Of a stretch of 64,000 nt of DNA, positions 53,966 through 62,007 are shown piece by piece. The first letter of the stretch is position 1. Each line of letters starts with the position of its first letter. A model generated the notes under the pieces. The model did not search any database and was not told the origin of the DNA. It saw only the letters and a list, made by a program, of their open reading frames with translations. Origin of the DNA: Gottfriedia endophytica (GTDB lineage Bacteria > Bacillota > Bacilli > Bacillales > Bacillaceae_G); contig NZ_JAGIYQ010000004.1 of NCBI RefSeq assembly GCF_017814275.1, positions 306,685 to 370,684 of the forward strand, in the 5' to 3' direction. The translations under genes and the position numbers were made by a program.

Positions 53966-55228
53966 TTAATCTGCATAAAATAATCCTCTTTCAGAACCTT
54001 CGGTTTCACCATCATATCTTTCCCACTTTAACTTCAAGTAATCTTCGGTTATAGTACCAGTAAGATAATGACTTGAAAGTTCAATCTTTATTTTGTCATT
54101 GATAATTTTATATGAACCATATCGAATATCTTTATCATCACCAGTGTAATAGTCAACGTTTCCATTTTCATAAAATCGATAAAAAAATTGAAACTGAGCA
54201 ATACCATCTTCAACATCCGAATCGTCGAGATTATCTTCAAGTGTTTGATAATATCCATCAAATCTGATACGGGAAGTATTATTATTAATACCAACAGTTT
54301 TAGCTTCATCAATTACTTCTTGTGATATGTCAGTTCCTAGAATTTCCTTAGCGGAGAATAGAAATTGAGAAAATGTGTACATTAAGAAGTCTACGTTTGC
54401 TTTATCTCTTATTTCTCTAATTAAATCTTCCTTCGGTCTATCAATTCGTACTTCATTACCTCTTTTGTACTGATAACACCAATCTTCCTTTACATCATTA
54501 GTAATATAAACGATTGGTTTTCGATTTTGTTCTGCGAAATCTATTATTTGTTTCCAGATTATTAAGTCGCCATACTTTTGTAGCCCTTCTTTATTAGGTT
54601 CATCTTTATAACCTGGTGGGATTTGATTTCTATAACGGATTTCTCCTTCTTCTACAATCTCCATTATTCGTTCAAAAGAATATTCTCTACCTACCATAAA
54701 ATACTCATTAAAATAATTAAGAACTGTATCTTCAGTAGCAAAGGAAACAATTTCTTGTTCTCTTTTTTTAAATTCTATTTCAACGTTGGATTTAAAGCTG
54801 GAAAAAGTCTTTTCAAACTCTGCATATGCTAATTCAAAATTAAGAGGAATTGTACTATCAATATAGGGGTGCACATCCGTTTTTTTTGTATGATTAATAA
54901 AGTCCTCAAGATTTCCTTTTATACTTTTTATCCCATTTTCAATTGCTTTTAATTGTTCATTTTGGAGTTTTTTGTATTTCTCATCAATTGGTTTCTTTAA
55001 TGTGTTTTCCCTATTTTTCAAATATTCGAATTTAACATGATGAGGAATCCATAGTCTTCCCTTAATTTTTTCAAAAGTACTACTAAAAATATCTTGTTGT
55101 GATTTTTTAGGGAAGTAATAAAATTCTAAAAGAGCAGAAGTGTCAAAAATAAATATACAATCTGTCCAAATGTCTTTTTCTTTTTCTTTATTAGGTTTAA
55201 AGTAATGCTCAATTTCATCTGGTTTCAT
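53966..55228 (-). CDS. PIN-like domain protein with lipocalin-like C-terminal domain
   Basis: A 420-aa cytoplasmic protein. The N-terminal ~300 residues resemble the large PIN_8/DUF4935 type: acidic residues D29 ('FIFDTSALLEFY'), D in 'QKYGDLIIWKQIIDFA', and D in 'VYITNDVKEDW' would form the metal site of a PIN ribonuclease. The last ~100 residues ('RFDGYYQTLEDNL', 'NVDYYTGDDKDIRYGSYKI', 'LTGTITEDYLKLKW') form a separate beta-rich domain like a small lipid- or ligand-binding barrel. PIN-like proteins of this type occur in defence islands. ATG 55228 has GGAGA 6 nt upstream. Function in the island is inferred. Confidence 0.75.
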   Translation of the reverse strand: MKPDEIEHYFKPNKEKEKDIWTDCIFIFDTSALLEFYYFPKKSQQDIFSSTFEKIKGRLWIPHHVKFEYLKNRENTLKKPIDEKYKKLQNEQLKAIENGIKSIKGNLEDFINHTKKTDVHPYIDSTIPLNFELAYAEFEKTFSSFKSNVEIEFKKREQEIVSFATEDTVLNYFNEYFMVGREYSFERIMEIVEEGEIRYRNQIPPGYKDEPNKEGLQKYGDLIIWKQIIDFAEQNRKPIVYITNDVKEDWCYQYKRGNEVRIDRPKEDLIREIRDKANVDFLMYTFSQFLFSAKEILGTDISQEVIDEAKTVGINNNTSRIRFDGYYQTLEDNLDDSDVEDGIAQFQFFYRFYENGNVDYYTGDDKDIRYGSYKIINDKIKIELSSHYLTGTITEDYLKLKWERYDGETEGSERGLFYAD

Positions 55229-55383
55229 AAATACTCTCCATCGCACCTTTTTCTAAATTTTCTGTTACAATCAATCATTAAAATAATAACATAGAATTGT
55301 TTGAGTAGGATATCAATAAACTACTAAAAATCTATCGCTAGTTAAGTGTTATGTATTTTCTATATTAATAAAAGTGTATTTAA

Positions 55384-55478
55384 GTGTCATAACTTAATAG
55401 TATTGACACCGTTTTGCCGAAGTAGTAATATCAGAGTATCTTAAGGTGTCATAACTTAGTGTCATAAATAAACGTATA
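55384..55478 (+). promoter_or_regulatory. resolvase promoter flanked by GTGTCATAACTTA repeats (res-like site)
   Basis: GTGTCATAACTTA at 55384 and 55452, a shorter AGTGTCATAAA-like copy at 55464, and an inverted TTGACAC at 55403. Between them lies a consensus promoter TTGACA (55403-55408), 17 bp, TAATAT (55426-55431). The resolvase likely binds these repeats and represses itself. Confidence 0.7.
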
Positions 55479-55495
55479 AAAAGGAGTAATTTTGT

Positions 55496-56065
55496 ATGAA
55501 ATATGGCTATGCAAGGGTAAGTACATATAATCAAGAACTTGAAGTACAAATTGAACAATTAAAATTAGAAGGTTGCAAAGAAATATATTCTGAAAAGTTT
55601 ACTGGAACTAAGGCTGATAGAAAAGAGTTTCAAGCACTATTAAAGAAGTTAACGAATGGTGACACGTTAGTAGTAACGAAACTAGACCGTTTAGCAAGAA
55701 ATACTAAAGAAGGAATCGAAATAATAGAAAACTTATTCAAGAAAGGTGTTAAAGTCCATGTATTAAATGTAGGATTGTTGGAGGACACCACAATGGGTAA
55801 ATTCTTCTTACAAACATTATTGGCTGTAGCAGAGATGGAAAGGAACTTGATTGTAGAACGTACTCAAGAGGGAAAGGTAGTTGCAAAACAACGTGACGAT
55901 TTTAGAGAAGGTAGACCTAAGAAGTATAGCAAGAAACAAATACAACATGCTTTACATCTATTAGAAACAAATTCGTATAAAGAAGTTGAACAAATTACTG
56001 GGATTAGTAAAAGTACGCTGATAAGAGCGAGAAGACAAATGAATATAGTTAAGAGTAATGAATAG
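55496..56065 (+). CDS. serine recombinase (resolvase/invertase family)
   Basis: A 189-aa Tn3-resolvase-type recombinase. Catalytic S9 in 'YARVSTYNQ', Arg pair in '[11 protein letters not shown]' (R65, R68), long E-helix '[20 protein letters not shown]', and a C-terminal Hin-like HTH ('[21 protein letters not shown]'). Usually resolves cointegrates or inverts DNA; here it may resolve island multimers. Strong AAGGAG site. Confidence 0.95.
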   Translation: MKYGYARVSTYNQELEVQIEQLKLEGCKEIYSEKFTGTKADRKEFQALLKKLTNGDTLVVTKLDRLARNTKEGIEIIENLFKKGVKVHVLNVGLLEDTTMGKFFLQTLLAVAEMERNLIVERTQEGKVVAKQRDDFREGRPKKYSKKQIQHALHLLETNSYKEVEQITGISKSTLIRARRQMNIVKSNE

Positions 56066-56238
56066 AAGGAATCACCTGTAGCATCCCATTGTCTTAAAGG
56101 CATGTATGTACTAAATGCTGAATTTGATTCTGTTAAAGTACCTAGTTTTATTGAAACAAAATAAGACTATCTAAATAGATAGCCTTTCTTCACGTTTAAT
56201 GAACTTCCGTTAATTAAGTTAAATTACTCTAACTAGCC

Positions 56239-56753
56239 TTAATATTGCCAATGTAACTGACCTTTTCTCATTTTTGCTATATACATGATTTGTCCAGTGT
56301 GGTTATGTATTTCACGTACCATTTGTACCATCATATCAAGTAGTGTTGCATCGTTTTTATTTGCACTAAACGTAAGTGGTGGCATATCCAAATATGGTTG
56401 CCACAATAACAATTTCGGTTTCAATTTCATGTCTTCTAAAATCTTTATAATAACTTCAAATGATTCATTTGCTAAAGTAAGAGCCTGCTCTTTTGATAAT
56501 TGAAGCCCACGTGCAAATTCCTTCTCCCTATCTCTTTTGTCAGGTACATTATAGAAGACTGTTTCAAGTCTTTGGCGTACAGTTCCCCTAATATGAGATA
56601 CTAGATTTGCAATGCTGTTACTCTCTGGAGATGGAATCCAAATAATATCCTCTTCTGTTAATTGGTTGATAGCTTGATAAACCCATCTTTTTTCTGATTT
56701 AAACTTTCCTAACATACTTTCAATTAATAGAATCGAAACATCCAACGTATTCA
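56239..56753 (-). CDS. DinB-like (DUF1572) family protein
   Basis: About 171 aa, four-helix bundle of the DinB/YfiT-like superfamily: 'LIESMLGKFKSEKRWVYQAINQLTEEDIIWIPSPESNSIANLVSHIRGTVRQR' with a metal-ligand His, and 'MVQMVREIHNHTGQIMYIAKMRKG' with the two other His. Many members are thiol- or stress-linked metalloproteins. The start is unclear: GTG 56753 is used here, TTG 56744 would give M-D-V-S-I-L, and a longer TTG frame lacks a ribosome site. Confidence 0.75.
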
Positions 56754-56969
56754 CTACTTTCGTGTATAAATTAAATACTATTCTATACAAAATAACATTC
56801 TATGTGATTCAATATAATCCTTCATAAAGATTATGCCTAATACAATATATATAATCGTTTATGGATGGGGGATAGTTTACAGGAATGCTTAATAGAACAT
56901 GTTATATATCCCGCTGAGTACATTTACGGACAAACCCTAATATGAATTGCTACGATACGAAAAGCTTAA

Positions 56970-58067
56970 TTATAAATTTAAAGGCATTTTTAATTCTATG
57001 TTAACCTCATTTACTTCTTCGATAGTACCAAGATACACCCCAACCTTCGAATCATAATATTCATAGCTTACTACTTTACGAGTTTCTACACTCTTTTTCT
57101 CATACTTATAAAAGTCTTCGAAATCAAATGTAATATATGTATTGGGAGGAACTTTTTTTCCTTTAGGTAATCCAATTACATAATGATTATGTGAATTAAA
57201 TATCATATTATGCTCTTCTAAAACAGTGAGCAGTTTTGATAACACTGATTTTCCAATTCCAGTATCCTCTGATAAATCTTGTAAAGTTCTAACGTATCCT
57301 TTTCTATCTGTTGTAGCATAAAAATAGTCACATCTACTTTTTAGATATGCATACAAATAGAATCCCAGTTTACCTAATTCTTTTCTAGCCATACAGTAGG
57401 TAAAAACATTTATTTTAATTTCTGTAGAATATTGGACATCATAAAAATACCCATCAAGAGTATTCGCAGATTCTGATTCTTTATCGTAATGCATTGCTCT
57501 TATTGGGTAGTTTATTTTCTTATTATATTTGTTATAACCCGTAGGTAGGTCATATTTTACTTTAGAATACAGAATAAAATCTGGAAAACTATAATCTACG
57601 TTACCGAAAACATCTACATAGTAAACATAGTCAATTGGAAAATCATCTTCCTTAACGCTATAACCTAATCGTTCTAATAGTCCGTCTTTTTTAGTAATGT
57701 ATGAAACTCCATCTTTCCCTCTACTTGTAGGTGATGTACCACAAAGCATATAGATTAGCTTGTCATCAATAAAACATTCTTCTTCACCTTTATAATAAAT
57801 ATAGTTTGCGTAGCGGTACAAGTATGAAATCATGTATACAAAACAAAAAGCAAACGCAATATGGTTAGCGTTTGCTTCTTTTTCATAAGTATTTACTGTT
57901 CCTTCGTGAGTTTTAATTTTACTAATCTTAGGCTTAAACTCATTACATTCTATCAAATCCTTAAAAAATTGATTTGGAATGAATACCTTCTTATTACTAT
58001 TTACCTTTAATATATTATTAAGTTCTAATTCATTAAAATAAGGTGTACCTACTTTTTTTCTCTCCAT
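56970..58067 (-). CDS. island winged-helix protein, possible replication or regulatory protein
   Basis: A 365-aa protein with no TM. The C-terminal third contains a winged-helix-like block: 'LGKLGFYLYAYLKSRCDYF', then 'TLQDLSEDTGIGKSVLSKLLTVLEEHNMI' and 'HYVIGLPKGKKVPPNTYITF', reminiscent of RepA/DnaD-type HTH proteins of mobile elements. The N-terminal part ('GTPYFNELELNNILKVNSNKKVFIPNQFF') is unknown. First in a leftward block with two small genes upstream; an initiator-like role is only inference. ATG 58067 preferred on GGAAAG. Confidence 0.65.
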   Translation of the reverse strand: MERKKVGTPYFNELELNNILKVNSNKKVFIPNQFFKDLIECNEFKPKISKIKTHEGTVNTYEKEANANHIAFAFCFVYMISYLYRYANYIYYKGEEECFIDDKLIYMLCGTSPTSRGKDGVSYITKKDGLLERLGYSVKEDDFPIDYVYYVDVFGNVDYSFPDFILYSKVKYDLPTGYNKYNKKINYPIRAMHYDKESESANTLDGYFYDVQYSTEIKINVFTYCMARKELGKLGFYLYAYLKSRCDYFYATTDRKGYVRTLQDLSEDTGIGKSVLSKLLTVLEEHNMIFNSHNHYVIGLPKGKKVPPNTYITFDFEDFYKYEKKSVETRKVVSYEYYDSKVGVYLGTIEEVNEVNIELKMPLNL

Positions 58068-58128
58068 ATTACTTTCCAACTCCCTAAATATTCACTATAT
58101 TAATATCAAGTACACTCTAATTAGAGTA

Positions 58129-58311
58129 CTATTTGTACTCTGTTAATGCTCTAAAGAGTTCCTCATTTTTCTCAAACAACCAAAATGGCTTCAACGTCTT
58201 GTCGCTTAATGCATAACATATAAAAGAAATACCCTTGTCCATTTTTAAATACTTGAACAAGGGTACTGAGTAACAAAAGAAATATTTGTGTGTATATTCT
58301 GTTTTATCCAT
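58129..58311 (-). CDS. DUF5659-like small protein
   Basis: A 60-aa protein 'KYFFCYSVPLFKYLKMDKGISFICYALSDKTLKPFWLFEKNEELFRAL', a pattern found in small phage and conjugative-element proteins grouped as DUF5659. Function unknown. AGGAGGA site 5 nt upstream. Between the HTH gene and the winged-helix gene. Confidence 0.75.
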   Translation of the reverse strand: MDKTEYTHKYFFCYSVPLFKYLKMDKGISFICYALSDKTLKPFWLFEKNEELFRALTEYK

Positions 58312-58320
58312 CGCTTCCTC

Positions 58321-58524
58321 CTACAAATTAATGTCATTTCGCATAATAATTAAGCGGTATTTATTCTCTTTTTCCTTATTTAGATTGGCAAGCTCGTTCT
58401 CATACATAGATAACATTGGGACTGATACTCCAATTTCTTTTGAGATGTGTCTTAATTTTATACCTTTCTGTTTTCTTACCACTTTATACTTCTCTCTAAG
58501 GCTTAAACTTAATTCGATATTCAT
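58321..58524 (-). CDS. small HTH (XRE-like) regulator
   Basis: A 67-aa protein: 'LREKYKVVRKQKGIKLRHISKEIGVSVPMLSMYENELANLNKEK' is a lambda-repressor-type HTH. ATG 58524 has GGAGAG about 10 nt upstream; a longer frame starting at 58575 lacks one. Probably controls the leftward island genes; the 21-bp inverted repeat at 58668-58775 and its promoter region lie just upstream. Confidence 0.78.
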   Translation of the reverse strand: MNIELSLSLREKYKVVRKQKGIKLRHISKEIGVSVPMLSMYENELANLNKEKENKYRLIIMRNDINL

Positions 58525-58667
58525 ATCACAATCACTCTCCAATAATGATTTAACTATTTCAATAATTAAACTCATTACCGCTTAAATAGTTATTCATTTT
58601 TGGCTGGGTAATTAAATAATTAATGTCATTAAGAATCTACACACTAGAAATAATGGACTTTGGATAA

Positions 58668-58775
58668 TGTGCGATTTACGAACTATATTAAATATATAGA
58701 TTTATATCACTCTATCTAAAAAGGAAAATTAGTAATTGCTATACTGTATATTATATATAGTCCGTAAATCGCACA
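58668..58775. repeat. 21-bp imperfect inverted repeat in island control region
   Basis: TGTGCGATTTACG plus AACTATAT (58668-58688) faces ATATAGTC plus CGTAAATCGCACA (58755-58775), 20 of 21 bp paired, with 66 AT-rich bp between. Possible origin, operator or transfer site. Confidence 0.75.
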
Positions 58776-58802
58776 GAATGAATTTTCACTTAGCAGGGCT
58801 AA

Positions 58803-58958
58803 CTAGTTAATTAAAGTTTCTAATTTTTTTTTAACTTTTCCAAAACGTTTTGCATGGCAGATGATACATTCGCAGTCTTTTTCTTCTTCATAATCTTCAA
58901 GGTTAATTTCATTTATAATATAGCTAATTAATGCTTCTTCAGTCCAAAAAAGCTTCAT
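58803..58958 (-). CDS. 51-aa Cys-rich island protein with C-x-C-x2-C-H motif
   Basis: Begins MKLFWTEEALISYIINEINL, then an acidic stretch (EDYEEEKD) and C29-E-C31-I-I-C34-H35, which could bind a zinc ion, then a basic tail (KRFGKVKKKLE). It has an excellent AGGAGG site 8 nt upstream of the ATG and stops cleanly, so it is a real gene despite its length. No family recognised. A 21-bp palindrome (59021-59041) lies ~65 bp upstream in its promoter region. Confidence 0.72.
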   Translation of the reverse strand: MKLFWTEEALISYIINEINLEDYEEEKDCECIICHAKRFGKVKKKLETLIN

Positions 58959-59020
58959 TTAAACACCCTCCTATTAAATTGCTTTCCAATTTAAATATAT
59001 GATTTCCAAAATAACAGAAT

Positions 59021-59041
59021 GTTATACCTAAAAGGTATAAC
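59021..59041. promoter_or_regulatory. perfect palindrome, candidate operator
   Basis: GTTATACCT-AAA-AGGTATAAC; no T tract, so operator-like rather than terminator. Confidence 0.6.
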
Positions 59042-59428
59042 TTATCCATTATGGCCAAGTGCCAAATAAAGTATTCAACTTTTTGAAAAAAAATTTAATA
59101 TCTTGTGTTTTAGTAATTAAACTACACTCAATAAAACTTTAATTTTATTGGGTTTTTGTTTAAATTACGAAAAGGATAATAATTGTGTTTCTTAATTAAA
59201 CTGGCAGTGTAGAACATTAAAACCTCAGTTATATTACGAAAACACCAAGAATCAGTTATCTCCAACCACATAAATGGGTATTTCAACTACGTAATTAGGT
59301 TATCATCACTCTTAAGATAATTACGGAATAAATCCGAAATATGGAAAATAAAGGGATTATATGTGAAATTTTGTTATAATATGGACTATGGTTTTAAGAT
59401 ACAGATTTATATACTAGGGGGGACTTTC
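59042..59428. other. non-coding region upstream of the OLD nuclease gene
   Basis: AT-rich; contains a short hairpin CAATAAAA / TTTTATTG followed by GGGTTTTTG (59130-59159, terminator-like) and two related TAATTAAACT segments (59112 and 59193). No reverse transcriptase or helicase gene accompanies it. Confidence 0.45.
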
Positions 59429-61153
59429 TTGCGATTAAAGAAGTTTAGTGTTTTAAACTACAAAGTGTTTAATGCGAAGTTCAGCATTGACTTTTCCAAA
59501 GAGAACATTGTAATTTTGACAGGAAGAAATAATACTGGGAAATCAACATTTCTAGAAGCGATAAACCAGTTTTACCTTCCTACTACAGCAAAAGGGAAGA
59601 TACCAGTTGAGTGTTATTCCAATCAAGATGAGAACAATACTATTGAATTAGAAGCTGAGTTTGTTGTGAACGATGAAACTGGTGAAACTATAACTATTAT
59701 CAAAAAGTATTCGAATGACAATGGAAAATACTATGATAAACAAAACGTTGAAATTAAACGAACTCATGAATTAAAGGAAACATTAGATGAAATTTTGGCA
59801 AATAGTCCATATTACATTACACCGTATATGACTACTGAAGAAATTGACAAACAAGTACAAGAAATTTACTCGCAGATAATTACTGCAGAATTAAGCAAGC
59901 TGGAGATGGAAGATTCTGATGTAGAAGAGATTCAAGCGATTAAGAAGGAGTATTTAGAATTAAAAAGTGCAATCCCTAAATTTTTAAAGAAATTAAAGGG
60001 CAATACAGATTCTTCCCTTTCAAATGTTAGTACAAGTGTATCAAATAGTTTGCAAAGTGTATTTTCAAATAACTCACTTCAACTTTCAGTTTATGGCGGA
60101 GAAAGTACTGGTTTTACCGTATCTGATATAGTTAAATCTACTAGCTCCAGCGTGCTTATAGGAAATAATCATAGTAGTAATATGCCCCTTTCAACACAGG
60201 GTACAGGAATACAAAGAATGAGTTTAATTTATATGATACAAAATATGATTGAACAAGGACTTATGGGAACAAACAATACTCAAAAAATGTTACTTATAGA
60301 TGAACCAGAAGCATTTTTACACCCCGAAGCTGTCAGAGCTTTAAGTAAGTCACTTTATTCAATTGGAAGTAGGATGCCATTAATTATTTCTACCCACTCA
60401 CCTGTGCTGATTGACCTCTCTGAGAACCATACCACTATTCAAGTATTTAGGATTGGAAAAACTGAAGCTATTGAATTGTTTCAATCTTCCAGTTCCCAGT
60501 TTGATGACGATGACATAAAGAATATGAAGCTTTTGAATTATGTTGATTCATATGTTAATGAATTTTTCTTTGCAGACAAAATTATTGTTGTAGAAGGCGA
60601 TACAGAATATGTTGCTTTTAAGCACTTTATTAAAGAACGGGGTTTGAACATACATGTAATTAGAGCAAGAGGAAAAGCAACAATCTGCTCGCTAATGAAA
60701 ATTCTAAACCAGTTTAACACCAGTTATTACATCTTGCATGATATAGACAACCATGAGAGATTTGAAAACGCGACACTGAAGCAACAACAAACAAACTGTT
60801 ATAACATTTATGCATTAAAGAATGATTCTACTAGAATTTTTGGTTCAGTACCAAACCTTGAACGTTCTATAGGACTTAATGATGTTCATAATAGTAAAAA
60901 GACTGAAACCATACATAGAATAATACATGATTCAGTTGAACCATCTTATATTCAAGCTAGAGAGAAGATAGAGAAGGTATTCAACTACATCTTTAGGTTA
61001 GATAATCAAACATCACTTGAACAACCTTTCATCGAAATTGTAGGGGACAAGGATTATGAAAATTTGTTTAATCCGCTATTAAGCAAAAAACAAAAAGTGG
61101 TAGGGAAAAGGGTATCTAGGAAAGTTGTTAAAGCAGTTCCTGATGTTGAATGA
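59429..61153 (+). CDS. OLD-family AAA+/TOPRIM endonuclease (class 1-like)
   Basis: A 574-aa predicted nuclease. ABC-type ATPase with Walker A at residues 32-40 ('GRNNTGKST'), a long insert, signature-like 'LSTQGTGIQRMSLIYMI', Walker B 'LLIDEPEAFLHPEA' (~288-301) and H-loop 'IISTHSP'; then a TOPRIM domain with 'IIVVEGDTEYVAF' (Glu, ~384-396) and D-x-D 'HDIDNH' (~436). OLD proteins (phage P2 Old) attack DNA of infecting phages. No GajB-type UvrD helicase follows, so this is not Gabija. TTG 59429 is chosen because GGGGGGACT lies just upstream. Last gene before attR, a typical cargo position. Confidence 0.88.
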   Translation: MRLKKFSVLNYKVFNAKFSIDFSKENIVILTGRNNTGKSTFLEAINQFYLPTTAKGKIPVECYSNQDENNTIELEAEFVVNDETGETITIIKKYSNDNGKYYDKQNVEIKRTHELKETLDEILANSPYYITPYMTTEEIDKQVQEIYSQIITAELSKLEMEDSDVEEIQAIKKEYLELKSAIPKFLKKLKGNTDSSLSNVSTSVSNSLQSVFSNNSLQLSVYGGESTGFTVSDIVKSTSSSVLIGNNHSSNMPLSTQGTGIQRMSLIYMIQNMIEQGLMGTNNTQKMLLIDEPEAFLHPEAVRALSKSLYSIGSRMPLIISTHSPVLIDLSENHTTIQVFRIGKTEAIELFQSSSSQFDDDDIKNMKLLNYVDSYVNEFFFADKIIVVEGDTEYVAFKHFIKERGLNIHVIRARGKATICSLMKILNQFNTSYYILHDIDNHERFENATLKQQQTNCYNIYALKNDSTRIFGSVPNLERSIGLNDVHNSKKTETIHRIIHDSVEPSYIQAREKIEKVFNYIFRLDNQTSLEQPFIEIVGDKDYENLFNPLLSKKQKVVGKRVSRKVVKAVPDVE

Positions 61154-61398
61154 ATGAAGAGCGGAAGTTATTACTAAAGAAAGTAAGGATGTATTATAAA
61201 TGTGTTTCAAGTAATGTTCGCAAATTTCAGGGGAAATTACACTTTATAATAAATTTAAGTTATTTGAAGCTCTTTTAGTTATTGATTTAATTGAAATTTC
61301 CCTATTCAGCCTGCTACAATTGACATATGAAAATAACGTAAATAGCTGAATTGTAATTTAGTCGATTGAAGTAAACGGGAAGTCCTAGAAACCTTGTT

Positions 61399-61493
61399 AT
61401 CTCAACACGTATCGTTAACGAAGTAAAACACGTTAACCGTATCGTTTATGATATTACAAGTAAGCCACCTGCAACTATTGAGTGGGAATAACG
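61399..61493 (+). repeat. attR: 95-bp direct repeat, displaced end of the original guaA
   Basis: Identical to 52603-52697. It contains the last guaA codons and stop but no upstream gene. The original guaA downstream region, with its terminator, follows. Confidence 0.97.
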
Positions 61494-61605
61494 AAAAGCG
61501 TAAGTGGCTTGAACACCTCCGGCAGACATTGATTTTTGTGAAACGACCGTGGAGATGAGAGCTGAAGCTAGACAGAACGAAAAGCGGATGCGGCATGACC
61601 TGCTA
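61494..61605. repeat. Bacillaceae intergenic repeat with GAAAAGCG blocks
   Basis: CGAAAAGCGTAAGTGGCTTG at one end and CGAAAAGCGGATGCGGCATG at the other, with GTGAAACGACCGTGGAGATG and AGAGCTGAAGCTAGACAG between. I recognise this as a common repeat in bacilli; GC-rich relative to flanks. Confidence 0.65.
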
Positions 61606-61616
61606 CGTAAGCATAA

Positions 61617-61659
61617 AACAAGAGTAGGATGCAATGGCATTCCTACTCTTGTTTTTTTT
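61617..61659 (+). terminator. original guaA terminator, now beyond the island
   Basis: ACAAGAGTAGGA / TCCTACTCTTGT with TTTTTTT. Separated from guaA by the island. Confidence 0.88.
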
Positions 61660-61726
61660 ATAATCAAACAAACAGGGAATAAAACGAACAAACACTACGT
61701 TTTTTAAATTAATGTTCGTTTTTTCG

Positions 61727-61755
61727 TTGACTAACTTTTAAGATTAATGTATGAT
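61727..61755 (+). promoter_or_regulatory. sigma-A promoter of pbuG
   Basis: TTGACT, 17-bp spacer, TATGAT. Confidence 0.8.
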
Positions 61756-61784
61756 TTCTATATCAAATATAAAAATATTGTCAC

Positions 61785-61858
61785 ATCATGTCGTATATGC
61801 TAGGGAATATGGCCCAAGTGTTTCTACCCACTACCGTAAAAAGTGGACTACGAGTGAA
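61785..61858 (+). ncRNA. purine riboswitch (guanine class) upstream of pbuG
   Basis: P1 TCGTA/TACGA; blocks GGGAATATGGCCC, GTTTCTACCCACTACCGTAA and GACTACGAG. C at position 74 (GACTACG) specifies guanine/hypoxanthine. Confidence 0.95.
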
Positions 61859-61921
61859 GATGTTGCTTTCTGGAAGAGATGCATCTAGGATGATTTTCCA
61901 GTACATTTAAACTACGTGTAG

Positions 61922-61956
61922 AAACGCTTTTATCAAATTGATAGAAGCGTTTTTTG
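61922..61956 (+). terminator. riboswitch-controlled terminator of pbuG
   Basis: AAACGCTTTTATCAA / TTGATAGAAGCGTTT followed by TTT; ends 52 nt before the start codon. Confidence 0.88.
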
Positions 61957-62007
61957 TTTTAGTAGATTGGTAGATTCGTTTAACGCATGAGACATAGAGG
62001 AGGAACT

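Larger units (their letters stand above)
52603..61493 (+). mobile_element. genomic island integrated at the 3' end of guaA
   Basis: Bounded by perfect 95-bp direct repeats (attL 52603-52697, attR 61399-61493), i.e. one unit of ~8.8 kb. It starts with a tyrosine recombinase gene adjacent to attL and carries a PIN-like gene, a resolvase, a DinB-like gene, a winged-helix protein, a DUF5659-like protein, an HTH protein, a Cys-rich 51-aa protein and an OLD nuclease. The 3' end of guaA is a known island hot spot. Confidence 0.95.

Noticed and set aside
58668..58775. Ends of an insertion sequence
   Set aside because: Only 66 bp lie between the arms and no transposase gene is present; no target duplication was seen.
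59429..61153. Gabija defence system
   Set aside because: The OLD-like nuclease matches GajA in domain plan, but no UvrD-type GajB gene is next to it or elsewhere in the island.
61402..61691. Small minus-strand frames of 64 and 81 aa next to attR
   Set aside because: They run antisense through the guaA 3' remnant, an intergenic repeat and a terminator.
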